Source: Lyophyllum atratum (taxonomy: Eukaryota > Basidiomycota > Agaricomycetes > Agaricales > Lyophyllaceae). Taken from it: a stretch of 64,000 nt of DNA. Positions 36,478 to 48,051 of this stretch are shown piece after piece. Under the pieces are notes generated by a model. The model searched no databases. It was given only the letters and a program-made list of their open reading frames with translations, and was not told the origin of the DNA. The translations under genes and the position numbers were made by a program. The stretch lies in contig JACGCN010000004.1 of NCBI GenBank assembly GCA_014905825.1, positions 1,612,001-1,676,000 of the forward strand. Direction: 5' to 3'. Position 1 is the stretch's first letter; the number at the start of each line of letters is the position of its first letter.

Positions 36478-37019
36478 ATGTCGTCCAACTCGACCACCGC
36501 GTCTCCCATCCCGCCTCCTCCCTCGAATCTCCCACCCCCGACAGGCAATTTCTTTACTGATGTGATCCAGGTAGAATTGCATTCTCTCGCTCTAGAACCC
36601 CAGCTCAAATGACCAAGAGCGTGACGCATTTTTCAGACATTCCATGTGCACGGAATAGCCTGTTGGGTGGAATAGCGAGTGGGGCAGGAATAGGCGTCGT
36701 TCGGGGGATCTCGTCTAGTACGTTTATTCAATAATTCCTCGTTACAATCACGAACCGAGGGTTACTTGCAGGCGCCATAGTAGCAGGTAACTGGGCGATA
36801 GCAACATTTGTGGTTGTATCCTTGGGTTCTTAGTGCGTTCAACCATTCTTTCATCTACAGCTTATGCATACTCATTCATTTCGCCCTTACAGTCATCTGT
36901 GCCAGAAACAGATGGCAGATGAGCGCAGGAAGGTTACGCGGGTCATTGACAGCATGCCGCGGCGGGTGGTAAAACAGCAGCCCGATGAGCCAGCAAGGAG
37001 CCCCGAAGCGGCGCCTTGA
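36478..37019 (+). CDS. COX20: cytochrome c oxidase assembly factor COX20
   Basis: Mitochondrial inner-membrane chaperone that handles Cox2 during assembly of complex IV. Four exons. MSSNSTTASPIPPPPSNLPP is a Pro-rich start; exon 1 ends at 36570 (DVIQ) and the intron 36571-36617 joins it to SVTHFSDIPCARNSLLGGIA. The DIPCARNSLLxGIASGxGIGVxRG block is the family signature. The second intron leads to VAGNWAIATFVVVSLGS (second membrane helix). The third joins SYHLCQKQMADERRKV, the conserved basic C-terminal segment. The spliced protein has about 115 residues, normal for the family. The apparent stop after VSLGS is removed by the third intron (gtgcgt donor), which explains why no long frame is visible. 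It converges with the rhodanese gene, with 66 bp between the stops. Confidence 0.9.
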
Positions 37020-37085
37020 CGGGTGAGTCTTACTTCTTTGTTAAATCCTGTACATCTATATCGCCATACAGACACCCCCATAGTA

Positions 37086-37729
37086 TCAACTCCAATCCGA
37101 CGCCCACACCCCTTTATCCCAGTTCTCAACCAGCGCGGGGTCGTCCTGCACGCCTTCCAGCTCTTATTCAAGGGCAAATGTATATCACGCTCACCTTAAA
37201 CTTGACCTGGAATTGGGAGAACCCGTCACGCAGGATGACGACTTCGTGAGGAACATCGCTGCCCCGCAGGACGTTCCGTCGTGTCTCCTCGTATATCTTT
37301 GGTTCGTCATGTGCAAGTCAGCAAGATACGCTGTGATATCATCTGTCGGGTACCTACACGGGCAGCCTTGGGACCCCTTTTGATTGAGAAAGGCAACCCG
37401 TTTAACGCGAAAGTTCGATATCATCGATCGGTAGAATAGCTCACCGCATCTGCGATAATGTGCAGTGGAATATCACAAGCGGGACATCTTTGGTATCCTT
37501 CACGAGACTGTCCACGCTCCCGAAAAATGCGTTCGATGGCATATTGAGGCTCCCTTTGATGTTCCCTCCTGCGTAGTCGTCGTCCCGGACGTCGATAACC
37601 ACGAAGTCTTTTCCTGTAACCTTATCGCTCTTAATGATTTCTGCAAGTTCCTAGGGTGCTGAACGTCAACCACTAAGCGCAGGATATTAATGAGGAGCAG
37701 GAGAATACATCACCGTTAATATATCTCAT
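37086..37729 (-). CDS. Cdc25/Ych1-like rhodanese-fold phosphatase
   Basis: Small single-domain rhodanese protein of about 138 residues, related to yeast Ych1 and fission yeast Ibp1 (Cdc25-like fold; phosphatase or arsenate-reductase-type activity). ATG 37729 gives MRYINGD, spliced to ELAEIIKSDK. Conserved features: VVIDVRDDDYAGGNIKGSLNMPS (the D-V-R-x-x-D-x-x-G-G-x-I motif) and the active-site loop HCTLSQMRGPKAAR, a C-x5-R signature assembled across an intron, so the catalytic Cys and Arg are both present. VVILRDGFSQFQ and the conserved end NWDKGVWASDWS follow. Five short introns are needed and all restore the family sequence. A seven-residue C-x5-R loop fits phosphatases of the Cdc25 type better than six-residue sulfurtransferase loops. 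The substrate is unknown. Confidence 0.87.
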
Positions 37730-38276
37730 GGTGGGAGGTGATGATGGGGAGACGATATTCTCGGAATACGCTCGAGTTCTATTTCTAAGTGACCGGCGGA
37801 AGATAGCGCCGGTGTTTATTCTGATCATGATAGTTGAGCGTTATCTGGACTGGACTATAATCAGCCTGTTGCTATTCAGCCGAAATGTATGCAGAATTTA
37901 GCATCCCGGCGAGCTGATAATGATCCGTAGCGAGCTGATAAGAGCGATATCCTACACACACTCAGTCGGCGGAAGAGCGCAAACGAGCAATATACTTAGG
38001 CATGTAGGGGGTGGCTGTGCACAGTAAGATTACACAGAATGATCTCCTTCAAAATAACTTCCAAACCTTCGGAGGCTAACATCCTCACGGCTCCCTCTGC
38101 AGGGCCTACACGGCCATCCTCCAGCAAGCGGAGCGGAACCTTCATTCCTGTCATGACTTCTTTGAGTGTGACCACGGTGCTAAGTACTGAAGGCTACCAT
38201 CGTGTCAATCTCATATTGATTCAGATAGAAGACCATGTATTTGAATCGTCTCGAGGACAGGTGTAATATCTCTGAA
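37730..38276. other. intergenic region with an unexplained coding-like island
   Basis: About 550 bp between two minus-strand genes. It includes the promoter of the rhodanese gene. The minus strand between about 38275 and 38030 reads as protein-like sequence in two frames that would be joined by a frameshift; see findings. No family match. Confidence 0.4.
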
Positions 38277-40011
38277 TCACTGCTGCTGCCCCAGATACGA
38301 CTGATACAAGGTTTGGTCGTACCCAGCCCACAGACACAAGCCGTCCTGCTCGGCAGTTACCTGCATGGTCTCTATCACCCCAGGAAATGCTGCCGAAAAC
38401 GTGTGGCGCTGTTCGCTGGCAGCACTCGCCAACGACAACGGTAGCAAAGGAAGTCCTGTGCTGACCGACCACCCGCGTATCCGTTGGTCCTCGCCTGCTG
38501 CAAAGAGGAACTCCTGTTTTGGGTCCAACGCGATTCCCTAGTACACAGTGAAGGGTCGTCACTTATGGGGCTCTTATTGTACGACTTACCAGTTTTCGAG
38601 TGTATGTATTAGTATGTCCCTCGTAACTCACGAGTGGGGTTTGCTGTCGCGTGAATCGAAGGTCGAAGGTCATGAGCTTCGGTCCCAAAAAAAAAAAAAA
38701 AAATAGTGAGAGCCTACACAAAAGGGTCGGAACGGCACATACGTCGCCATTCATATGGCTCGTCAGTAGTTGAGAGTCTCCTAGCGTTTCGAGGTGCACC
38801 ACGCTCGTCCGCTGCTGGTTGCGAAGTCGGTCGGTATAGAGTTTATCGCCGTGCTTGCCCAGACGTTTATCGAAGCGCATGATTGTCCCATTGCGGCAGC
38901 CTGTGTATATGTTATACTTTGGTATGTGCCGTTTAAGCATAAGGCTCCCCGGGGCGCTGGTAACTACTTACGCCATGCTGCCAGACCGAGAACACATCGC
39001 TGTGAGTTTGCAGATGCTGGATAGACATTGAGGTGTCGATGTCAGGCAGGTACACAGCCCGTTTCTCCACGCCTGTCCTCCTTGATGAGATGGTAAGCGG
39101 AAATGTTGATAAGACTTGTAAATACCTAGAACCAGAGCACTATCCTGGAGATGAGAGGACCATATATCATGGACAGCATTCAGACTGAGAAGAGACGTCC
39201 GCCTGGAACAATGTTTGAACTATTGTCTTGATCAATATACAGTAATGCAGGACCACGTACCCTGTCACATTAAGGTCTTGAACAGATATCTTTGCAGAAG
39301 GACCAGAACAAGTAGCGCTAAGAGGAGCGAGTAAATTATGGTTCATTAGAAAAGAAGAGTATGCCCACATGCATCGTGCACCGGATACACATATGGATGA
39401 TATCTGTATGATATCAGCAAAATTGGCATATATGACAAAGAGGACAGCCTTGCGAACTTCTGCTTCGGGTTGGAGGTTAAGATCTGTACACCAAAGGTCG
39501 CGTCCCGCGGCTACTGTATCTAGCGGTGTGGAGGTGTATAGCCATCCACGGCTATCTCCTATGAATCGGTGAATTTGTCCGTCGAGAGTTGTCGACTAGA
39601 GTGTATATGTGTATGGTTATGCTTTGGAAACAAGTCTGGACGGCTGCATACACAAAATGCTTTGATGCGTCCAAAAACAGGGACTTTGGACTCTGAGAGA
39701 CGCGAAGTATTGGCATAGTGTGAGCAAAGTATGTCGCTATAAGGCATAAGGCACCCATTAGGAGATAGCGTCAGTCAAAAGATGAAGAATACGAACTGAG
39801 CAGCTCGGTACCTCCTCAGAGGATAACATGTGGTACGCAATAACTCGGTCGAATTCCATAGGGACGTCTGGCGTTTGCGCTTCAGGGATCCGGCCAGACG
39901 ATCATCCTTTGCTTGGGGTTTTGGAGGTTGAGGAGTCTTTGGCTTCGAAGACAATGGAAAGTAGCGATTACGCTCCTCGTCCCAGTACAATCCAGGAAGT
40001 TCAGCAGGCAT
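38277..40011 (-). CDS. DCAF4/WDR21-like WD40 protein (CUL4-DDB1 adaptor)
   Basis: WD40 protein of the DCAF4 family, expected to be a substrate receptor for CUL4-DDB1 ubiquitin ligases. The start MPAELPGLYWDEERNRYFPL matches the family's ELPGxYxDxxxNRYF opening. Introns then join CYPLRRYRAAHDILCSHY, KVPVFGRIKAFC, STTLDGQIHRF and ISVQDLNVTG. Later blades read RAVYLPDIDTSMSIQ, GCRNGTIMRFDKR, SVVHLETLGDSQLLTSHMNG, LMTFDLRFTRQQTPLVSYEGH and LDPKQEFLFAAGEDQRIRGW. The last two are highly typical of DCAF4. The stop follows YLGQQQ. The intron upstream of LMTFDLRF has a 17-base homopolymer T run (A17 on the plus strand, 38687-38703) as its polypyrimidine tract. Roughly ten introns; the middle borders are good but not certain. 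Confidence 0.82.
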
Positions 40012-40429
40012 AGTCGAGTGAGTGTTGCGGTGTCAACTTCAAGTCGAGCGGAGCAGTCATCGTGTTGTTTGAAAAACACGACGCAGACAAACAAAGTGGA
40101 TGCGATCGGTAATCCGATCCGGAATCAGGCACATCAAGCTCTCATCCGATCCTGTGAGCCTCTCTGTGGATGCTCGTAGCACACCCGACGCGATTTTAGC
40201 TCTCAAGACTTCGTCCCAACATCTAGAGTAATACTATACTCCGATATTCATACTAATTTAGTGGATGTAGCTAGCGCAAGGGAGAAGGTATGACGATCGA
40301 TTTCCTTGAAGCACCCCCGATCAAATTCCATATTCTTCTGGCGCATGGCTTTTCCTGGCGAGCCGCCTCATTCTGGGGTTCAAGCTATATATAACATCAG
40401 CGTGGAGCATGGTGAATATAGAGTACGTC
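40012..40429. other. intergenic region, no supported gene
   Basis: About 420 bp upstream of the DCAF4-like gene, containing its promoter. No gene or repeat recognised. Confidence 0.35.
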
Positions 40430-40969
40430 GCTAAGTACCGACTTTCTGACGAGTGGAAATCTCTGAACTTTTCACAGGAGTGAAACTGGACTGGACTTTG
40501 ACACTGTCAATGGACCGCCGGGAATGGCGGCGAACCAAATCCAGGTTCAGATCTTTATCATTAGTATTATACGCCACGCGTCGCCCGCCCACGATCTCTT
40601 GCATGAGCGCCACCGGGACTAATTGCATGAGATATGATATTATGTGTAACATCCTGCCTAAATTCCTTCCGTGCGGTTCTGAAAGTAGAACCGCGAGGCT
40701 CGAGCTACTGGTTTATGGAGGAGTTAATGCAATAATTTACATACCGTCGACGGCGGTTCGGGCGGTGATTTAAGTAAATGTGCATCGATTTCCGCGGAAA
40801 GCCGATATTCCTGTGCGGTGGAATTCAAAGTTGGTAAATCTGCTTCCATTTGACGTTGGGCGGCTGAAGTATGAAAGTGTCTTTGAAAACAAGGGCGGTG
40901 ACAAGACGCACTGACCGTCATTCTAGCTAGTTGACGTTGTCGCCAAGCGAGGTGGAGTGCGACCATCAA
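40430..40969 (-). CDS. small uncharacterised minus-strand gene, structure unresolved
   Basis: From ATG 40969 the frame MMVALHLAWRQRQLARMT runs into a donor (gtcagt) and, after a cttcag acceptor, AQRQMEADLPTLNSTAQEY, then HLLKSPPEPPST before a gtatgt donor near 40741. The sequence has real-gene character (consistent splice signals, plausible helix), but the next exon is unclear. One acceptor gives NRTEGI and a stop (about 63 residues); another leads to a longer tail. Downstream on the same strand, in another frame, is a PTEN-like fragment (see findings). I recognise no family; a small organelle or ribosome-associated protein is one possibility. It diverges from the RA-PH gene over 223 bp. Confidence 0.4.
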
Positions 40970-41192
40970 GGGGTGGTAAACAGCTTAGCCCAAATAGTTT
41001 ATTTGCTTTGTATCAACGCCTTCATTTCTTTCCCTGTCGTCGTTGTCCTCCCACTCTTCAAAGGAAATTCGTCGCGATTATACAGCGAGTTTGGAACGGT
41101 AACCCCCCGCAACCATTCCAGATCTCTATCTTATCAACTAGACCTCGATCAGGCCAATCGGGTAAACCACGGTCACCTTGTTGTTTTCCCAT

Positions 41193-44100
41193 ATGGCACA
41201 GATCCAACCCTGGTCGTCCGGGCGAGTCGTGTCTCTCCTCGGCACCCCCACATCCTCGACCAGCAAGGCAGAAACAGATACCCAGGCCAATCGACCGCAG
41301 CCACCACATATTCTCGTCAGAGATCCACCAAGAGATCAACTTCCTGCTGAACCAGGACCTTTTTCCGAGAGTTCGGTGTATTTGTTGGTGAGTTTCATTG
41401 AAACATCAAAAATTCCCTCGCGCAGCAAGTCCTGCATGGATGACGGCGTGGCTTCCTGTGATTATTGATCAACGACGCGTTGGGCCTGACTTGTGATTTC
41501 CCCACAGACTTCCTACCCAGGGCAGGTCGACGGCAACCCGAGCACGGACCTTTACATAACTCGCCCTGGAGACCCCCCCGCATTTTTTGAAGAACCTAAT
41601 CTTGTTTCCAAGTCTCCCCAACGGCAAAGAGTCAGAATGGCGAAGAAACGTCGCTCCTTACAGTCTATTTTCGTACCTTCGTTCCTTAACGCGCCATTAT
41701 CGCCTACCGACTTTTCCATACCTTCTATCCCTAGTAGGAGTGGCTCACATTCTGGGACGAGCCAGTCAATGTACCCTGACGCGTTCGATGATCTCCAGCC
41801 ACCGCCATTCAACACATCGCGAAATCCCTCTCCTAGAGATTCCCCACCTCCTGACTTTCTACTTGACGATGATCCTTTCGCGAATCTTTCGGCGGCACCA
41901 GCCCTCTCATCTCACCAGCTGGCATCGACACCTGTACCCACGTCATTACCCATAGCGTCTCTTGACACACTTCCACCCAAGCCTCGATCTCCATTGACCC
42001 CCAACACCGCAGAGGCTAAAGCAAGCTTCCTTTCGTCGCCCCCCTCCAGCAGCCCTATCTCGACGCATGGTGTATCTCGAACATTGTCTGGACGCGCTCG
42101 CCCAGCTTATCAGAAACCAGCCTTCGCTCCTCGCCCTTCTTTACCATCACTCGACACCCTCGCTCGCATGAACGTTGTCGTGACACGCAAGGTCCGTACA
42201 ATAAGTCTTATTTTGACGCGTCTTCGTAAAATTGAATGCCTTTTGCAGGTTCGTAAAGGCCGAGTTGGTGCGGGTCTACCCTTCGAACCATGGGATCAGC
42301 TCGACCAGGGAAATACCTCAGGAGAATCCTCAGGCTCACAGGAATCTTCGCTCTTAAATTCGCCAGTTACTATGCCTTCTGAATCGGTCGACTTCGTTGC
42401 AGACCTTGATCTCGACTTTCTGGACTTTTCGGAAGAAGATGATACTATGTCCTCGAGGCAAGCGGGTTCCTCGACATTTGGCCACGTGTTGCATACTTCT
42501 CCAGTCAGCCTGGACGAGCCATTGTACCACGCAGACTCGGAGGCTTCTATGGACGAAGGGCTCGTGCACTCTTTATCCCGCACTTCATCCGAGACATTAT
42601 CTGAGATGTCGTCCCTCTCCCGTTCTACATCCATGTCTTCTACTTCCTCTAACGGTTCGGCTGGCGATTTCCAATGGGCGAGCTTCAGCAGCTATGATAC
42701 CAGCATGTCCTCCGCCGCAGACAGCGATACCTTGAACTCTCCCCCCGATGACTATCTCGATTTGCCTGCATCTCACTTTGATTCACACGACATCATCAGC
42801 TCATATTGGTCCTCGGAGGATTTGTACGATTCACTCAACGAAAATGCCTCAAGCACCGCAGTCTATACACACGCTAACCTACTCGGCGACTCGGACGTAG
42901 CATATGAACCAGGAACATCTGCTGGAACCATCCGGCCGTCCAAGATGCCGCAAAGCTCTCCCTCGCCTGTGACGAAATCTTTGATGGACGAGGGCGAGGC
43001 CTTTGATGGAGCTGGGAGGGATAGCCAACGGGGTCAAGGCGGTCTTGGCAGGGGATGGGAGCAGGGTGGGAGCAGCCAATGGGCTCACGGAAATAACGCG
43101 GGCGGTAATGGACGAGCCACTAATAGCGGAACCGGTGGGCTCGGGAGACGAGGTGATGATGAGGACGAAGATGACAGACGTGTCAATCGCTCGACGTTCT
43201 CGACACCCTCTGATACCGAAGCAACCACCTCCGACGACGAATCGACCGATGATTATGGTGAACCCGCGGGAGCGATGTCTCATGTTGCTGCGACTTCTGC
43301 TGCGTCATCGGACGACGATGTTCCACTGGCACAGCGTATCCCTACTGCTCTGAAGGCTCAGAACACGATACGTCGACAGGTACGGGAGGAACGAGAGCAG
43401 CGTAGAGTCGCACGCGCTGCCAGAGCCGCGGAATCAACATCCATCCCTCGCGGACAGGCCTTTGCCCGGCCTCCAGGCGCGGCTGAACCTGCTCAGCTAG
43501 CTCAGATGTCGAGCTCCGCTGAGGCGGCATTACATGCCTCTACGTCTGTACGACGCCCCCGTACGAAGACGCTTCCGACTGCTGATATGCAGGCATTCTC
43601 CCCTGACGATCTCACGAGGCAGTTACAGACCATGGAGGTTGCTGAAACATCCGCGTCCCGCCCAAGATCGAACACGACGTCAAGGAGAGACCCCAAGGAG
43701 CGATCTGGTAGTAGACCCGGAAGTGCTGGGCGTGGTCTGAGAGACCACGACACGTTCCAGCCATTCGCCTCGCCCCCACAAAGTCCCCCACCTGAATACC
43801 GATCCCTACGCCCAATGCGCTCTTTCCATCGGCCAGAAGGCAGAAAACCCGAGGAACATCACGCTGTGCCTCTGCCTATTGATGCGGGCCAGAAGCTTAG
43901 TCGCAATCTTACTCTAATAAGGGATGGTATCTCTGGTTCGAGTCCTCGTTCACATCCGCCGCGCCTTTCGCAGGACGAGTCTTCACCAAGGCAGCCTGTT
44001 AGGAAATCTGCGGAGGAACCTCGGAAACTCATGAAGGTCACTCCGGAGACTAGGTCTACTCGTTCATCTTCTGAGGTTGAACGACCTCGGCCGAGTTTGC

Positions 44101-45252
44101 AGCGTCCTCCGGTTCCACCTCTTCCGCCTCCTGAAACGTTTGCGGTTTCTCCGACTAATACGCGGGGCCCAGTCACACAGCAGCGTATCTTCATTTGTGA
44201 TATGCAGCGCTTTAATATGGTTGAGATCAGCGCCTCAACTAACGCTGGCGATGTCATTGAAATGGTCGAGGCTCAAGGTTCTCTGAAGGGATGGGTTGGC
44301 AGTGGTGGGTGGATGGTCTGGGAGGTGGCTCAAGACTTTGGAATGGGTAAGCCTCTCCGGATTCTCGCCTCTTCTGATTGTTGAGATTGGTCTTGCAGAG
44401 CGTCCAGTCCGGAGCTTCGAGCTCTTGTCCGACGTACAAGCATCTTGGAACAAAGATAAGATGATGAACACTTTCGTGATCAGGTTGACACCACTGGCGG
44501 CACCGCTCAGTCGTGCTGTAAGTATTCTGATAATCTCGTGCCTTCATGTTACCAGGTTACTGACAGCAGTTGCAATTCAGGCTATGCCGAGCGTGTCACC
44601 GACGCATGCGGGGTATGTTGAATGGGAAAGCAAGCGTGGAAAGTGGAATAAGCGGTGGCTCCAGCTTAGGGAGCATAGCTTGTGGCTTTCAAAACGCGAC
44701 AATGTCAGTGCCATTGCCGTTTTGTTATATTTCATCTTGCTGACGGCAATGCCTTCAGGGAAGAGACGAGGTCCTTCTATGTTCGCTCTCGAACTTCGAC
44801 GCCTACTTTATTACACGTCTGCACAAAGCCCCCCGCCCCTTCTCTTTTGCCATCAAGTCAACGGATAACCTTTCGTTCTTTGAGAACACTGCAGACTATC
44901 TACACATCTTTTCGTGTAGTGAGAAAGAAGGAAATCTTTGGATGGAGAAAGTCCTTCTAGCGAGGGTGAGCCAAGAAAAGAAACATGCACTGAGCGTTCC
45001 GCATCTGACGCAATTTTTCCCTAGTCCTATGTCCTGCACCAAGAGAGACATGTCCTGTTTAACCCCAAAGCGACCAATGGCAATGCTGCTGGCGGGCCAG
45101 GACCTCTCTCCCGTGCAGGCACCCGTAAAGGGTCATCGGCCCATCGCCCCATCCAGCCCCTTCTCTCTGTCGCCCCACCCTTGACGATTGCGCAACAGAT
45201 GCAGTCCGCAGACGTATTTGAGCCGGGTTCCCTGTTGCGCAAGCACATCTAA
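41193..45252 (+). CDS. RA-PH domain protein (Ras-association plus pleckstrin homology)
   Basis: Likely signalling adaptor that binds a small GTPase through its RA domain and membrane phosphoinositides through its PH domain, similar in layout to the MRL/Grb7 group. ATG 41193 gives MAQIQPWSSGRVVSLLG; an intron after SVYLL joins TSYPGQVDGNPSTD. About 850 disordered residues follow, rich in Ser, Pro and Asp with EED clusters. The RA domain reads RIFICDMQRFNMVEISASTN and continues to FVIRLTPL. The PH domain begins HAGYVEWESKRGKWNKRWLQLR, continues FDAYFITRLHKAPRPFSFAI, and ends with the PH helix and its conserved Trp (EGNLWMEKVLLAR). The tail ends SLLRKHI at 45252. The intron at 42192-42248 is exactly 57 bp with no in-frame stop, so both spliced and retained forms would be translatable. 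It converges with the Pob3 gene. Confidence 0.82.
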
Positions 45253-45497
45253 ACTCTCGTTGTAATGTTGGTCTCGCTCTCTAGACATTCTATCACTCAT
45301 TTGCATGTTCCATGCCTCTCGAGGTCATATTTGTTGTACCTGTAATCCCCCTATTCATATCACCCGCGCATAAACTATCCTACGCCTTACACTCCTTCTA
45401 TGATGACTATTATCGGTACTTCTCACTAGGAAATCAAGTTAAACGTAGTATAAAATACACAGAAATAGTGGAACTGGAAATGTAGAGATCTAAGAGT

Positions 45498-47897
45498 TCA
45501 TTCCGAAGTCTTCGCCTTTTTCTTTGGCGGTTCTGACTCCGCAGCGTCTTCAGCCTTCTTTTTCGGTTTGGGCTTTGGACGGGGCTGGGCTTTGGGCTTG
45601 GGCTTATCTTCATCTACATCCATCGCATCATCCCCCTCTTTCTTTGGCTTCGGCTTTGGCTTCGGCGCCTTGGGCTTAAGCTTCGGCTTAGCCGCTGCGT
45701 CGATATCCATTTCATCGTCGGATTTCTTTGTGGGCTTTGGTTTGGGCGCAGCTTTCTTCTTCGGCTTATCGTCCTCCGCATCGCTCTCGGTCGCTTTCGC
45801 TTTCTTCTTTTTCACCACCTTAGTGCCGTCCCCTGTCTCCTTCTCCTTCGTTTTGCCCTTCAACTTCTTCTTCTTGGCAGCCGCGGCAAACTCACGGTCA
45901 CCACTGGCATCCGAGGCAGTTGCCGCACCTTCCTCTGATGAGTCGTCTTCGCTTGGTGAACCGGAATCCGACGCGGATGCTTGGAAGTCCTCTGCAGTGG
46001 CCATTAGAATTAGATATTGAATAATTCAAGGCGGTGTTAAATATCATACCATCCTCCTCGCTGTCTTCGTCATCGAAGCCGGCCTTTGCTTGCTTGATTC
46101 GCGGAGGCCCATCATCAGAGCTTACGCTCTGCATATCGTCGTCCTCGTCGTCGTCACCCGCAGCAGCAGCCAGGAGTAGATCTGCGTCCGGAACCATCTC
46201 GTTCTTGACCTTGATCTTCTTGTCCTTCAGGTATGTCTCCACAGGCTCGTGGTCCTCCTTGTTGATGGAGGTGAAGTTGTGTTCGGGACCGCTCTTCGTG
46301 ACGATCTTCAGGTCGAACGTACGTGCAGCGGCGGCACCCATGCTCGCGCCTACACGAGAGAAGATGACTTGGTGAACGTCGGCAATCTCGATAAGACTGG
46401 GTTGCTTGGAGACGAAAAAGATATATTTTTCGAGTAGGAAGAGGTCGCCTTGGATTGCCTTCAGGTTGGCTTTGATCCCTGGGTGGCCGTCCCGGCTATC
46501 ATATCACAAGTCAGAAACAGTCTATGGGGGTGGGGGCAAAAGGGTGTACCTCTGGAAGCTGCCTGAGCCGATGATCTTCTTCTTAGCAAGTGCCCGGAAA
46601 ACTCCAGAGACCACTTCGAAAGTAGGATCTTCGTAGTTTTTCTTCAGCTTGTCATACTTGGCAATCTCCTCCCTGACGAAAGCTACGTGAGCCTCAGGTC
46701 AGCTATATGTCTGGGGTGGACGCACTCGGTCATGTTTAGCTCAGCAGTGATCTCCTCTTCCCGAGTGAACTGCATAACCAGATACTGATAACGGGTTTGG
46801 CCCTGTCCGATTGGTGATCTCAAATCAAGCTATGATGGATGCAGAGTCAGTGGCCAAACCTGAATGCATAAAACGGACATACTTACAATAAACAGCACAT
46901 GCTGGTCGTCCTTGGGTAGGAGAAACATTCGCGAAATGTGGCTATACTCAATCTTGTAGTCGTAGGTCTTTCCCCTCAATCGCAGGAATTCAGGATACAT
47001 ATCCATGTCGTAGCGGCCACGGGGTGTCAAGACGAGGATCTCCTCGAAGCTCAGAATCAGATCTCCCGGTTCTTGGCCTATTACGGCTTTATCTTTGATC
47101 ATGTCGTGGAAGACCTGGGCTGCACTGATCTCCTCCTCCTCCTCGTTGTTATCCTCGTCATCTGAGCCTGAGCCCTTGAGTTTCGTGTGGGTTCCAGGAA
47201 CGTGGAAACGGATCTCCACCATTTCGTCACCCATGCTTTTTGCGAGTGCTTTTGAAGACGACGACTGGCTAGAGAATTCAAGTGTGACTTCAGTACGGCC
47301 AGCCATGTTGGAGTTGTTGACCTGAGTCAGTGGGAGCTCGAAAGCAGTCTTATCTGACACCAAGAAAGCCAGGTTGTTGCCTAGAGTATGCCTGTTGTTC
47401 AGGTTCTGCAAGCACGCGTCGCATGATTACCATACACACCTTGGAAATCTGTAGTGCCCCAATTCCACCCTTTGAATGACACCTCTTTCGTCTCCAGTGT
47501 TTTTCCAAAGTGGTTTTTTAGGAGACTCGTAAGTTTGTCATGATCCTGCGCACGGAAATAAATGAGGTTATGTATTGCGGGGAGAAATTTTCCTGCGCAC
47601 CTCTCTCGCAAAGCCGTCGAATTTCTCGGCGCGGTACTCTCTCTTGTCATCCTTCATTCCTATCCGAAGCTGAAAACCTCGAGCTACGCGCATCCACTGA
47701 GCCCACTCGATATGGTTTGCAGGGATTGCGATGACGCCCTCTGAGTCGGCGCCTTTCCAAGCCATACCGCTGGCCGCCACCCGGAATTCTGCAAAGAAAG
47801 CATGAATAAGGAGCTGTTCAACACCAGAGAACGACCCTGACGTACTTCCAACCTCTGAAGAAAGACCATGGTAAATACGGTCGAATTGGGTGGTCAT
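45498..47897 (-). CDS. POB3: FACT complex subunit Pob3/SSRP1
   Basis: Histone chaperone subunit that works with Spt16 to reorganise nucleosomes during transcription and replication. MTTQFDRIYHGLSSEVG begins the SSRP1/Pob3 N-terminal domain; GVIAIPANHIEWAQWMRVARGFQLRI matches the family. The middle double-PH domain includes EVTLEFSSQ, EMVEIRFHVPG, GRYDMDMYPEFLRLRGKTYDYKI and ISRMFLLPKDDQHVLF, then GAAAARTFDLKIVTKSG. An acidic stretch (DDDEDDD) and a long Lys/Pro/Asp-rich tail with repeated KPKPKPK runs follow, ending KKKAKTSE. There is no HMG box, as expected for fungal Pob3, whose DNA-binding part is usually supplied by the separate Nhp6 protein; the Lys/Pro tail may partly serve that role (inference). 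About eight introns. Confidence 0.92.
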
Positions 47898-48051
47898 GGT
47901 GTGGAAGAGGATGGGAGTTGAAGAGACGCGCCGACGGACCTTGAATTGGACGCGTCGGTGCTGCTCTGATCTTATTTACCATCGCTTACCCATCCCATAA
48001 CATTCACCTCATATTCTACTTTTCGACCTGTAATTACCAGAGGAGCGGCTA
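47898..48051. promoter_or_regulatory. divergent promoter region (Pob3 and alpha-actinin)
   Basis: Only 154 bp separate these two start codons, so the promoters must overlap or be shared. No specific element was identified. Confidence 0.5.
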
